This document shows, one piece after another, positions 1 to 8,481 of a stretch of 64,000 nucleotides of DNA. The DNA comes from an uncultured Bacilli bacterium (lineage in GTDB: Bacteria; Bacillota_I; Bacilli_A; RF39; UBA660): assembly GCA_910585045.1 (NCBI GenBank), contig CAJUCD010000005.1, positions 1 through 64,000 on the forward strand, read 5' to 3'. Every line of letters begins with the position of its first letter. The stretch's first letter is position 1. The notes below the pieces were generated by a model that was not told where the DNA came from, searched no databases, and saw only the letters and a program-made list of their open reading frames with translations. Made by a program: the position numbers and the translations under genes.

Positions 1-25
1 TTTAGTATAAATGATAAATTTCTAA

Positions 26-41
26 TATAATTGAGCGCTCA
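26..41 (+). promoter_or_regulatory. -10 box with adjoining 10-bp palindrome upstream of the lectin-like gene
   Basis: A TATAAT at 26-31 is followed directly by the perfect palindrome TGAGCGCTCA at 32-41, about 30 bases before the start codon at 71. The GC-rich palindrome stands out in AT-rich flanks and sits where an operator would block initiation. No convincing -35 box is visible at the window edge. Regulatory role is inferred. Confidence 0.4.
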
Positions 42-70
42 TTATTTAGAATCAGGAAAGAGGATAAATA

Positions 71-1360
71 ATGAAAATAGAAAAGTTAGGTAAAAATCAT
101 AGAAAAGAAGTAATAGGAGGTTTGATAGTAATAAGTGTAATAGGAATATTAGCATTTAATTTAACAAAAGCCAAATATCAGAGAATTGAAGATATAAAAC
201 TAGTAGAAGGAAATATAAATTATAAGCCATATGATTTTAAAATGATGGCCATGTATAAGAGTGATGATGGAACAAATTATACTGAAATAGATAAAACTCC
301 TGGGTCTAATTATAAAATTAATGAAGAAAAAAGTTACTGTACTCTAAATAATGTAGATAAAGATAATTCAGCAATGATTTATACAGATAGGTTTGGTCAT
401 CATGTATTTAATAACCTTTCTAAGAATAGTAAGTGTTATGTTTGGTTTGATAAGAATACAGAAGTAGTAAATACAGTATTAGGAAATATTGAAGTAAATA
501 ACTATACTCCAGATTTTAGTAAGACTGCTACCACTGATGAAGGAATATTTAAAGCCGAAGATAATGATGGAGTAAGTTATTACTGGCGTGGAGCAACCAC
601 AACAAACTATCTAAAGTTTGGCGGATATTGTTGGAGAATAATTCGCATTAATGGCGATGGAACAATAAGATTAATCTATGATGGAACAACATGTCATAAT
701 AATGGCGAAGTAACAACAGATAGTATAGCAATAGAAAATGTAGCTTATAATCCAAAATATAATAGAAGTGAATATGTGGGATGGACCTATACAGAAGGAA
801 AACAAAGACCAGAGATTGGAGATGTAGCTATTGATAGTAATGCTAAATTGCAACTAGAAGATTGGTATGATGACAATTTAATTAATTATAATGCTAAAAT
901 AGCAGATGGAAAATACTGCAATGATCGAAATGTGAGTGCTACTTTGTTAAGAGGATATGATTATATATCATCTTGGAGTACTTTGGGAGCAAGTTTTGCC
1001 TATAGTGGGTTAAGCAGGCTGTATGATGCGTCTTATCCAACGTTGAGATGCACTTATGAAGATGTTTATGAAATGGAAATAGGATTGATTACAATGGATG
1101 AAGTTATGTATGCAGGATCAAGAAATATTAATAATGCATTGTATTACCTTTATAACGGACAATCTTATTGGACAATGTCTCCATCTGCTTGGGTTGGAGG
1201 TTCGCGTTGGATAGGAGTTTTCTATGTGCATAATGATGGCAAAATCTATGAAGATGTTTTTGCTTTACCTCGTGGTTTGCGCCCGGTTATAAATCTAAAG
1301 GCTGATACACAAATTTCATCTGGTAATGGTACTCTAAATAATCCATATGTAGTTATTTAG
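71..1360 (+). CDS. Exported lectin-like (C-type lectin/FGE-fold) protein of unknown function
   Basis: The 429-residue protein has a basic N-terminus and one hydrophobic segment at about residues 14-33, so it is secreted or anchored with the bulk outside. A middle part contains YWRG and GGYCWRIIRINGDG motifs that I associate with large families of surface proteins in gut Firmicutes. The C-terminus runs WTMSPSAW, then VFYVHNDG, then GLRPVINLK. That spacing resembles the last about 45 residues of DGR-diversified C-type-lectin-like proteins. The same MSP...VFYV...GVRP layout recurs in four short cassettes at 48-62 kb. The start ATG follows AGGAAAGAGG. Function and ligand are unknown. A link to DGR diversification is inference, because no reverse transcriptase lies in the window. 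Confidence 0.75.
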   Translation: MKIEKLGKNHRKEVIGGLIVISVIGILAFNLTKAKYQRIEDIKLVEGNINYKPYDFKMMAMYKSDDGTNYTEIDKTPGSNYKINEEKSYCTLNNVDKDNSAMIYTDRFGHHVFNNLSKNSKCYVWFDKNTEVVNTVLGNIEVNNYTPDFSKTATTDEGIFKAEDNDGVSYYWRGATTTNYLKFGGYCWRIIRINGDGTIRLIYDGTTCHNNGEVTTDSIAIENVAYNPKYNRSEYVGWTYTEGKQRPEIGDVAIDSNAKLQLEDWYDDNLINYNAKIADGKYCNDRNVSATLLRGYDYISSWSTLGASFAYSGLSRLYDASYPTLRCTYEDVYEMEIGLITMDEVMYAGSRNINNALYYLYNGQSYWTMSPSAWVGGSRWIGVFYVHNDGKIYEDVFALPRGLRPVINLKADTQISSGNGTLNNPYVVI

Positions 1361-1365
1361 TTAAA

Positions 1366-1392
1366 ATAAAAAAGAACATTTAGTTCTTTTGG
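1366..1392. terminator. Bidirectional terminator between convergent genes
   Basis: An 8-bp stem (1370-1377 with 1383-1390, AAAAGAAC/GTTCTTTT) and 5-base loop has A-runs and T-runs on its two sides. It overlaps the gpsA stop codon and serves both the lectin-like gene and gpsA. Confidence 0.75.
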
Positions 1393-2354
1393 ATAAGAAA
1401 CTCAGATAATATTTCTGGGTTTTTATTATTAATTGTTATATCATAAATAATATTTATAATGGGCATTTTTATTTTACGGTTTTTAGTTAAATCTTTAATA
1501 GATAAAAGGGTATAATAGCCTTCAGTTGTAGTAGTCTTTAAATAATCTTCTATTACTTCTTTGGATGGTTTAGAACCTAATAATTGTCCAAATTTATAAT
1601 TACGACTTTTAGGAGTAGAACATGTTAGAATTAAATCTCCAATTCCTGCAAAAGATAGAATTGTCTTAGGGTTGCATTCCATTTTAAATAATAATTCTTT
1701 AATATCATGAAGTGATTCTGTAATTAGAAAAGCTCTTGTTGATTCAGCATAACCTAAACCTTCTAATATACCTGCTGCAATAGCTATAACGTTTTTAATA
1801 CTTCCACATAGTTCAGTTCCACAAATATCATTATTCCAACGAAGTTTTAAATGGCTATTGCTTAAAGCTTTAAAAACTGTTTTAGAAGCCTTTTTACTAT
1901 TGGTGGCAAGTGTTAAGGCACATGGTTCTTTATTTATTAAATCTATAGCAAAAGTAGGGCCTGATATAACAGATATATGTTTGGCATTTAATTCGTTTTT
2001 AATAATATCAGATAGAAAATAGCAAGTATTATTTTCAATACCTTTGGATGCTATACAAATAGTGGTTAAAGTATTAAAATGTTTCTTTATATCTATACAG
2101 ATACTTCTTACATATTTAGCAGCAGTAGCAATAACAATCAAATCAGCGCTTTCTAAAGCTTCTTTAATATCTGCAGTAACATTTATGTTATTAGGAATAA
2201 ATGCATCTGTAAGAGGCTTTAAATTATGTTTTTCTTGGAAATTAGTAACTAAATCTAAGTTTTCACTCCACATTTTAATATTATGATTATTTTCAGCCAT
2301 ATTAAGGGCAATAGCAATACCATATATACCTGTACCAATTATACTAATATTCAT
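1380..2354 (-). CDS. gpsA: Glycerol-3-phosphate dehydrogenase [NAD(P)+]
   Basis: This cytoplasmic enzyme reduces dihydroxyacetone phosphate to sn-glycerol 3-phosphate for phospholipid synthesis. The 324 residues show an N-terminal dinucleotide-binding motif GTGIYG, the family signatures SGPTFA and ELCGSIKNVIAIAAG with the catalytic lysine, and the GIGDLILTC block near the C-terminus. Length is normal. Its ATG shares the TAATG of the upstream rarA stop, so the two are translationally coupled. The first glycine motif departs from the usual GxGxxG (GTGIYG for GAGSWG), but the rest is standard. Confidence 0.93.
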   Translation of the reverse strand: MNISIIGTGIYGIAIALNMAENNHNIKMWSENLDLVTNFQEKHNLKPLTDAFIPNNINVTADIKEALESADLIVIATAAKYVRSICIDIKKHFNTLTTICIASKGIENNTCYFLSDIIKNELNAKHISVISGPTFAIDLINKEPCALTLATNSKKASKTVFKALSNSHLKLRWNNDICGTELCGSIKNVIAIAAGILEGLGYAESTRAFLITESLHDIKELLFKMECNPKTILSFAGIGDLILTCSTPKSRNYKFGQLLGSKPSKEVIEDYLKTTTTEGYYTLLSIKDLTKNRKIKMPIINIIYDITINNKNPEILSEFLIQKN

Positions 2355-3550
2355 TATTCATTCCTCATTTCTTCATATAATTTATTTAAGTTTACTTCAT
2401 ATTTATTATTTTTTCTGGAATAATATTTCTTATTTCTTAAATTTTCTGGTAAATAATCTTGTTTAACATAATCATTTTTATAATTATGGGGATATAAATA
2501 ATCAGGACTAGGGTTAATTAAATGTCTAGGAACAGGTCCCGCTAAACCTTTATTTATATCATTAATGGCTTCATTAATAGCTATATAACTACTATTACTT
2601 TTAGGCGATAAAGCTAATTCAGTTACTACTTGACCTAAAGGAATACTAGCTTCTGGTAGTCCAACTAATTCAGCCGCGGCAATAGCTGCCATAACTTTAG
2701 GGCCCATAGCAGGATTAGCTAGTCCTATGTCTTCATAAGCAATTACACTCATTCTACGGTAAATACTATCTAAATCACCTGCAACTATAAGTCTTGCTAA
2801 ATAGTGAAGGGCAGCATCAACATCACTACCACGAATAGATTTTTGAAAAGCGCTTAAAACATTATAGTGACCATCTTCGTTTTTATCATGAAAGAAAACA
2901 GGTTTATTATTAATTTTTTTGATATCTTCAATTGTTATATGATGATCTTTACTAGAGTAATAGGCTATTTCTAAGGTGTTTATAGCTGACCTAAAATCAC
3001 CTGCGCTTAAAGATGCTATATATTCTAAAGTTTCATCTTCGATATTTATATCTGGTAATTCTTTTAATGCTCTTTTTAAACCTATCATAATATCACTAGA
3101 ATTAAGTTCTTTTAATTCATATATAGCACATCTACTTCTAATTGCTGGATTAATTTTATGATAAGGATTAGATGTTGTAAGACCTATTAAAATAATTAAA
3201 CCTGATTCTATATGTGGTAAGAGAATATCTTGTTTATCTTTATTCATACGATGAATTTCATCTATTATAAGAATCATTTCGCCATACATTTTAGCTTCTT
3301 CTATCGCAATATCAAAATCGCTTTTGTTATTAGTAGTCGCATTTAAAAATTTTGATTTAATACTTAATTCATTAATTATGGCACTTGCAATACTGGTTTT
3401 ACCAATACCTGGTTTTCCATAGAGAATCATAGAAAATATTTTACCATTTTTAACAAGATTAGAAATGACTTTATCTTCACCAATTAAATGTTGTTGACCA
3501 ATAATTTCACTTATATTTTTAGGCCTTAATTTGTTTGCTAGTAATTCCAT
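2354..3550 (-). CDS. rarA: Replication-associated recombination protein A (AAA+ ATPase)
   Basis: RarA/MgsA family clamp-loader-like AAA+ ATPase that acts at stalled replication forks. The protein has Walker A GKPGIGKTS, Walker B LIIDEIH, an SNPYHKINPAIRSRC sensor/arginine-finger region and the C-terminal MgsA tetramerisation domain (GLPEASIPLGQ, LYPHNY). Of two adjacent ATGs (3553 and 3550), the second is better spaced from AGGTGA. Last gene before gpsA, overlapping it by one base. Full length for the family. Confidence 0.92.
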   Translation of the reverse strand: MELLANKLRPKNISEIIGQQHLIGEDKVISNLVKNGKIFSMILYGKPGIGKTSIASAIINELSIKSKFLNATTNNKSDFDIAIEEAKMYGEMILIIDEIHRMNKDKQDILLPHIESGLIILIGLTTSNPYHKINPAIRSRCAIYELKELNSSDIMIGLKRALKELPDINIEDETLEYIASLSAGDFRSAINTLEIAYYSSKDHHITIEDIKKINNKPVFFHDKNEDGHYNVLSAFQKSIRGSDVDAALHYLARLIVAGDLDSIYRRMSVIAYEDIGLANPAMGPKVMAAIAAAELVGLPEASIPLGQVVTELALSPKSNSSYIAINEAINDINKGLAGPVPRHLINPSPDYLYPHNYKNDYVKQDYLPENLRNKKYYSRKNNKYEVNLNKLYEEMRNE

Positions 3551-3553
3551 CAT

Positions 3554-3617
3554 ATCACCTAAAATTATTATAACATAAAATAGTTACTTCGTGTTATAAT
3601 TACTATAGGTGTAACAT
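3554..3617. promoter_or_regulatory. Divergent promoter region for rarA and xerD
   Basis: The 64-base gap holds TATAAT-type -10 boxes on both strands: GTTATAAT before xerD and its counterpart GTTATAAT toward rarA. The -35 boxes are weak. AGGTGA-like ribosome sites follow on both sides. Confidence 0.5.
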
Positions 3618-4526
3618 ATGAAGAAAGAAGATTTACAAGAAATTTTAAATTCTAGTGCAAGTTTAAGAAAATATATTATGGAATATTTATATACAGAGTA
3701 TAATACTTCTAAAAATACTCGCAATTCATATGCTTATGATTTGATTTTATTTGCTAAGTTTTTTGAATCTCGTGATGTAGCTTTTCTAAAAAAAGATGAT
3801 ATTCAAGAATACCTTAGAAGTAGAAAAGAAAGCTCTGCTAAAACAAGAGCTCATTATTTAACAACAATTAATAATTTTTATAAATATTTAATAAGTGAAA
3901 ATATTATAAAACAAAACCCATGTGAAGGTATAAAAATGCCTAAATTAGAAAAAAAGCTACCTGTTTATTTAACGGTAGAAGAAGTAGATAATTTATTAGA
4001 CATTAATACTAGTACAGCTTATGACTTACGCAACAAAGCGATGTTAGAAGTACTTTATGCCACAGGAGTTAGAGTAAGTGAATTATGTGATTTACAAATG
4101 AGTAATTTGTTTTTAGATGATGGAATAATTAAAGTTTTTGGAAAAGGTAGTAAAGAGAGATTAGTGCCAATTAATGAAACTGCTATAAAATATTTGAGGG
4201 AATATTTGAGATTTTCAAGAGATAGTTTACTTGGTACTAAAGATAGTGAATATGTTTTTATTAGTTCTAGGCATACTAGGATAACAAGACAAGCTTTTTT
4301 TAAATTTCTTAAAAAATTATGCGAAGAAAAAGGTATTAAAAAAAATATTAGCCCCCATATTTTACGCCATTCTTTTGCAACACATTTAATTAATAATGGA
4401 GCTGACCTTCGTATAGTCCAAGAACTACTCGGCCATAGTGATATTCAAACCACACAAATTTATACGCATTTATCTAATGAAAAATTAGAAGAAGAATATA
4501 ATCATCATCCTTTATTAAAAAAATAA
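3618..4526 (+). CDS. xerD: Site-specific tyrosine recombinase, XerD-type
   Basis: A 302-residue tyrosine recombinase for chromosome dimer resolution. It has the N-terminal SAM-like core-binding domain, then catalytic residues R in ATGVRVSEL, the HxxR box in HILRHSFATH, the H in LLGHSDIQTTQIYTH, and the nucleophile Tyr in that same block. A second Xer protein lies at 35.3-36.2 kb, so this genome appears to carry the XerC/XerD pair. The likely dif target is only 2.8 kb downstream (7365-7392). The XerD rather than XerC assignment rests on overall similarity to the family as I know it and is less certain than the recombinase call. Confidence 0.85.
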   Translation: MKKEDLQEILNSSASLRKYIMEYLYTEYNTSKNTRNSYAYDLILFAKFFESRDVAFLKKDDIQEYLRSRKESSAKTRAHYLTTINNFYKYLISENIIKQNPCEGIKMPKLEKKLPVYLTVEEVDNLLDINTSTAYDLRNKAMLEVLYATGVRVSELCDLQMSNLFLDDGIIKVFGKGSKERLVPINETAIKYLREYLRFSRDSLLGTKDSEYVFISSRHTRITRQAFFKFLKKLCEEKGIKKNISPHILRHSFATHLINNGADLRIVQELLGHSDIQTTQIYTHLSNEKLEEEYNHHPLLKK

Positions 4527-4557
4527 AGAAGCCACATACATCCGTAGCTTCTTTTTT
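4526..4557 (+). terminator. Rho-independent terminator of xerD
   Basis: Stem AAGAAGC (4526-4532) pairs with GCTTCTT (4547-4553), followed by a T-run, immediately after the xerD stop codon. Confidence 0.75.
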
Positions 4558-4571
4558 AATACTTTTAAAAA

Positions 4572-4706
4572 TTAACGAGCTTCTCTATTTGATCTTGAAC
4601 TTTCGTTTCTTGAACTTCTAGAGCTTTCATTTTTAGAATTTCTTGAACAATTTTTAGAATTTCTATTGTTTTGGTTTCTAGAATTTTTATTATTTTGATT
4701 TTTCAT
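4572..4706 (-). CDS. Small Asn/Ser/Arg-rich protein (44 aa)
   Basis: A short reading frame with a strong GGGAGG ribosome site 8-9 bases before its ATG. It encodes 44 residues made almost only of N, S, R, K, Q and E, with repeated SRN/SKN/SSR units and one Cys. It is highly basic and low-complexity, predicted disordered, with no membrane segment. A nucleic-acid-binding or spore-core role would suit the composition, but I do not recognise the family. The good ribosome site and stop placement support it being real. Confidence 0.6.
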   Translation of the reverse strand: MKNQNNKNSRNQNNRNSKNCSRNSKNESSRSSRNESSRSNREAR

Positions 4707-4775
4707 TTCTTTTACCTCCCAATATTATTATGGTTTAAATATAATAATTAATTCATATATTTTAATGGTGATTAT

Positions 4776-5531
4776 ATGGAAATTATTGGTGCTTTATTAA
4801 TTTCAACATTAGCAGGTTTATCAACTGTCTTAGGTGGTTTAGTAATATTTTTTAAATTTCATGATAATAATATAAATAAATTTATTACTGTATCTCTTGC
4901 ATTTTCGCTTGCCATAATGATTGGAATAAGTATTACTGATTTAATTCCAGAATCTACTTTTATTTTAATCTCCCAATTAGGAATAAATAGGGGAGTTATT
5001 TATTCTTTAATATCTTTTATTATTGGGATTGTTCTTATTAAGTTTTTAAATATTTTAATAGAGAGAGCTGAAAAAAATAAAAATGATTTATATAAACTAG
5101 GAATTCTTAATATGATTGCTTTAATTTTACATAATTTTCCAGAAGGTATTGCAACATTTATGAGCTCTTATAAAGATATAAACTTGGGAGTAAAATTGGC
5201 TATAGCCATAGCTTTTCATAATATCCCAGAGGGTATTAGTATTGCTATACCTATTTATTATGCGACTCATTCTAAGAAGGAAGCTCTTTTTAAAACTTTT
5301 TTATCAGGAGTTGCTGAACCTATTGGTGCCTTAATAGCTTATATCTTTTTAAGTAAATATATTACTGATACCTTTATTGGTATAATATTAATATTAGTAG
5401 GAGGTATAATGATTACGCTTGCAATAGATGTTATTATGCCGAAAGCTAAAGAATATAATTTGAAAAAGTATTTGTATATTGGATTAGGAATTGGTATTTT
5501 GTTAATATTATTTAATTATTTTATGTTTTAA
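4776..5531 (+). CDS. zupT: ZIP-family divalent metal (zinc) transporter
   Basis: A 251-residue polytopic membrane protein with about eight hydrophobic segments. The ZIP metal-path signatures are present: HNFPEGIATF in TM4 and HNIPEGISIA in TM5, followed by GVAEPIGALIAY. It would carry zinc or related divalent ions into the cytoplasm. The start follows GGTGAT. A TATAAT-like -10 is in the intergenic region. Substrate range cannot be told from sequence. Confidence 0.88.
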   Translation: MEIIGALLISTLAGLSTVLGGLVIFFKFHDNNINKFITVSLAFSLAIMIGISITDLIPESTFILISQLGINRGVIYSLISFIIGIVLIKFLNILIERAEKNKNDLYKLGILNMIALILHNFPEGIATFMSSYKDINLGVKLAIAIAFHNIPEGISIAIPIYYATHSKKEALFKTFLSGVAEPIGALIAYIFLSKYITDTFIGIILILVGGIMITLAIDVIMPKAKEYNLKKYLYIGLGIGILLILFNYFMF

Positions 5532-5575
5532 CTTGGCAATATATGGTAAAATGTATATTGGAAGTGAGTTAATAT

Positions 5576-6547
5576 ATGAGTTTGTTAAAAAGAATAAAGC
5601 CAACATTAGTATTTGATGGTAAGCATATTGAAAATCAAATAAATTGTTTAAATAATTTAACGAATTTAAATGAAGAAGGGGAAATGTTAAGAGAAAAAGA
5701 ATTAAAGTTTTTAAGTATAGGTCTTTATGGAGAAAATCAAATTCTTTTTGAACTTTTAAATAGTAATCTTCCTATGTATATATTTCATGATTTGTATTAT
5801 GAATTTGAAGATTTAAATGCTCAAATTGATTTCTTAGCAATAACTGAATATAAAATATTTGTAATTGAATGTAAAAATATTGTAGGTAATATAATTATTG
5901 ATAATAAAGGTAGCTTTATAAGAGAATATAATGGAATAAAAGAAGGTATGTATTCTCCTATTACCCAAAATGAGCGACATATAGATTTATTGATAAACTT
6001 AATTATGTCAAAACAAAATTTATTAGGAAAGTTTATTAATAGAAATTTGCGAAATAATATTGATTCTATAATTACTTTTACTAATTCTAAAACTATAATC
6101 AAAAGCAACTATGCTCCTAAAGATATTAAATATAGAGTTATTAGAGCAGATAATATTAATAGTTATATTAAGACTACTATTAATAGATGTACAAAGAAAA
6201 GCTTTAATATTGAGTCTTTTGCACAATTTTTCAAGTATTATAATATTACTAAAAAATTTAATTATGATGCTAAATATGAAGCTTATAAAAATAATACTAA
6301 TGGTAATTTGAATATTGAGGAGTTAAGAGAGAAACTAAAAAATTATCGTTTAAATCTAGCTAGAAAAGAAAATTGTAAGCCTTTTATTATTTTTACTAAT
6401 GAACAGTTAGAGTGTTTATTGAGTGCTTTACCAAAAAATGAAAATGAACTTTTGAAGTTAAGTGGTTTTGGTAAATATAAAGTTGAAAAATATGGAAAAG
6501 ATATTTTAGATATTATTAATAAAGGGGTAGGGTTTTATGAAAGATAA
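5576..6547 (+). CDS. NERD nuclease-related domain protein with C-terminal HRDC domain
   Basis: The 323-residue protein has a NERD domain at about residues 60-165. It contains the pattern GE...L (about 52-60), AQIDFLAIT, and the IECKN box typical of the PD-(D/E)XK-like NERD fold. A C-terminal segment (about 265-320, LSALPKNENELLKLSGFGKYKVEKYG) matches the HRDC nucleic-acid-binding fold found in RecQ helicases and RNase D. It probably acts on DNA or RNA. The downstream membrane protein overlaps it by 11 bases. Exact substrate unknown. Confidence 0.78.
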   Translation: MSLLKRIKPTLVFDGKHIENQINCLNNLTNLNEEGEMLREKELKFLSIGLYGENQILFELLNSNLPMYIFHDLYYEFEDLNAQIDFLAITEYKIFVIECKNIVGNIIIDNKGSFIREYNGIKEGMYSPITQNERHIDLLINLIMSKQNLLGKFINRNLRNNIDSIITFTNSKTIIKSNYAPKDIKYRVIRADNINSYIKTTINRCTKKSFNIESFAQFFKYYNITKKFNYDAKYEAYKNNTNGNLNIEELREKLKNYRLNLARKENCKPFIIFTNEQLECLLSALPKNENELLKLSGFGKYKVEKYGKDILDIINKGVGFYER

Positions 6548-7343
6548 ATTTAAAAAAATAATTAAAACCATTTCTGAATATAACATTTTTTATTCTAGTG
6601 TTACTATTACTATTTTATTGGCTGTATCTCAGTTTTATGCTTATTTAAAAAAAGTTTATTTTTACTCATATTTTAATATTAGTTCTGCATTTATTCAAAT
6701 AGACATTTATCATGATTTATCATCTTTATTTCATACGTTTTTATTAGTTAGTATATTAGTGGCAGAAATACTTTTAATTGATTGTGTTGCTAGTTATATT
6801 TATGATAATTTAAAGAATATTAAAGGTATTAAGAATTGGTGCATAGTCATAATAGCTATAGTAGTTTTTTATGCGTTAATTGTAGGAGCAAATACGTATA
6901 TAGATTTTATAATTTCTGGTAAAATAATTTATTCTTGGTTTATACCTTTATTTTGTTTTTGCGTTTCTTTTGTTATACGTATTATTGTTAATAATATAAA
7001 AAAGGGAATAGAAGAAGGGGATGCAATTGATAAAAGAATGACTAATATTTTTATAGTTATATTTATTATATTTGCTATTATATCTTTTAATAAAACAATG
7101 ACTGAACAAGCTTTAGAAAGTGCTGAGAAATTACAAGACTTTTATGTAATAAGTGATAGCAAAATAGTTTTATATTTAACTAAAGATAATGCTATAGTAG
7201 CAGATTATGTTTATATTGGTGATAATGAAATTTCTATTAATACTAGTAAATTAACAAAAATAAATATTATTAATGAGCCTTTAAGTTTCATGCATTTTGA
7301 TAAAGTTGAAATTAGTGAGGAGAGTGTTCTTCCTGAAGAATAA
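6537..7343 (+). CDS. Membrane protein of unknown function, partner of the NERD-HRDC gene
   Basis: 268 residues with about four hydrophobic segments in the first two thirds (near residues 20-38, 62-85, 100-122, 132-155), a further one near 172-190, and a soluble C-terminal tail of about 75 residues. I recognise no family. Its start lies inside the end of the NERD-HRDC gene, with GGGGTAGGG as ribosome site, so the two are coupled and probably work together. Last rightward gene before the dif-like site. Confidence 0.7.
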   Translation: MKDKFKKIIKTISEYNIFYSSVTITILLAVSQFYAYLKKVYFYSYFNISSAFIQIDIYHDLSSLFHTFLLVSILVAEILLIDCVASYIYDNLKNIKGIKNWCIVIIAIVVFYALIVGANTYIDFIISGKIIYSWFIPLFCFCVSFVIRIIVNNIKKGIEEGDAIDKRMTNIFIVIFIIFAIISFNKTMTEQALESAEKLQDFYVISDSKIVLYLTKDNAIVADYVYIGDNEISINTSKLTKINIINEPLSFMHFDKVEISEESVLPEE

Positions 7344-7652
7344 ACTTTATTGTTCTGAAGTCAAAGTTAACATAATATATATTTTGCGAATTAATAATTT
7401 TGAGTAATTTTAGTTGGTTAATTTAATTAGTTATAATTTATATTATCTGTTATTGTATTTGTCATAAGAGTTTTTGCTTATGTGTTGATTCTACATATAT
7501 GTTTGGTGAATGTTTGAGTGCATATAAATTTAATTTTAAATTTTCCGAAATTTTAATTTGAACGTATTATAACCTTATTTTAATTATATATAAGGTTAAT
7601 TGTGCGCGTATATATCTTTATTATATATTTAATAAGGTTATATATAGCAAAT
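7344..7652. other. Gene-free AT-rich intergenic region at the strand switch
   Basis: About 310 bases with no credible reading frame. It holds the dif-like site at 7365-7392 and three related arms: AACCTTAT at 7571-7578 and its complement ATAAGGTT at 7590-7597 and 7632-7639. These could form either of two alternative hairpins. Rightward genes end on the left and leftward genes end on the right. Confidence 0.6.
7365..7392 (-). other. dif: Candidate dif site (XerC/XerD recombination site)
   Basis: Two 11-base arms flank a 6-base centre: AGTTAACATAA, then TATATA, then TTTTGCGAATT on the plus strand. Read on the minus strand, the XerD-side arm TTATGTTAACT closely matches the arms I recall for E. 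coli (TTATGTTAAAT) and B. subtilis (TTATGTAAACT). The other arm shares TTCGCA-like bases with known XerC arms. By hand about 22-23 of 28 positions agree with each. Location in a gene-free gap at the transcription-strand switch supports it. xerD lies about 2.8 kb away. Confidence 0.72.
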
Positions 7653-7674
7653 AAAAAAGAGTTAGGGATAACTC
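7653..7674 (-). terminator. Terminator overlapping the end of the membrane-anchored gene
   Basis: Stem GAGTTA (7659-7664) with TAACTC (7669-7674), a 4-base loop, then a T-run on the minus strand. It begins inside the stop codon of the 7673-8479 gene. Confidence 0.75.
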
Positions 7675-8479
7675 AATTCAAAGGCTCGCTTTTTTGCCAG
7701 AAGGGGGTTTGATCATTGTTTTTAAAAGTGTGTTTGTATTCAACCCCATATTTTTTTACGAAATCTACACTTATTTCTTCAGATGAAATTGTTTCTAATT
7801 CTTTAGAACATTCAGCTATTTCATTATTGTTTTCTGTTGTACCATAGCATTTGTTATTTTCAGATACTCGTAAAAAATAATCATTTATAATTATGTCTCC
7901 ATTTAGTTTCTTTTTAGCACTGTTGATGAAACGATAGATTTTGCTATTAGATCCAAGAGAAAGATTAAAGTGTTCAGAGTTTCCACAATAATATTCCTCC
8001 CCTTCCAAATAACAGGATTTAGTGTCACTTAAATAGAAATTATTAAAATCATCTATTTTAGCACCAAAAAGCGTTTCATAAGCACTATTAAGAGTTTCTT
8101 TACTAAAAGAGGTGTATTCACATATACTTTCATTTTCGTCACTGGTTGCTAAAGTAATATTCTCCCCTACTTTACATATTTTTACATCTTGTTCATTAGC
8201 TGTAGTAGAGTTTTCTTCTTTTTTGACCATATTTTTCTCGTTAATTTGATAGTATGCCATGCAAAGCATGTCTTCTTGTTTTAAATCATCTTTAGTTATT
8301 ACTTTAGTATTATAAGTTTTTAAACCACCACAATGATATATGTCAACCTCGCCTAAATAATCATATAGCATTGTAACTTCTTTACTTTTAATACTTAAGT
8401 CTTTATCTGCTATAAGCATATAAATGCTTAAAATTGCTAAAACTGCTGCTAGAATAATAGTTATATTTCTTTTATTCAT
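7673..8479 (-). CDS. Membrane-anchored extracytoplasmic protein of unknown function
   Basis: 268 residues with one N-terminal hydrophobic segment (about 7-24) and a long outward-facing domain containing several Cys that could form disulfides. No lipobox and no family that I recognise. It starts two bases after the upstream HTH gene, so the two form an operon. The regulator may therefore control, or be controlled by, this envelope protein, but that is inference. Confidence 0.7.
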   Translation of the reverse strand: MNKRNITIILAAVLAILSIYMLIADKDLSIKSKEVTMLYDYLGEVDIYHCGGLKTYNTKVITKDDLKQEDMLCMAYYQINEKNMVKKEENSTTANEQDVKICKVGENITLATSDENESICEYTSFSKETLNSAYETLFGAKIDDFNNFYLSDTKSCYLEGEEYYCGNSEHFNLSLGSNSKIYRFINSAKKKLNGDIIINDYFLRVSENNKCYGTTENNNEIAECSKELETISSEEISVDFVKKYGVEYKHTFKNNDQTPFWQKSEPLN

Positions 8480-8481
8480 TT

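Noticed and set aside
671..853. Open frame on the minus strand inside the lectin-like gene
   Set aside because: Shadow of the real gene: no ribosome site and hydrophobic low-quality protein.
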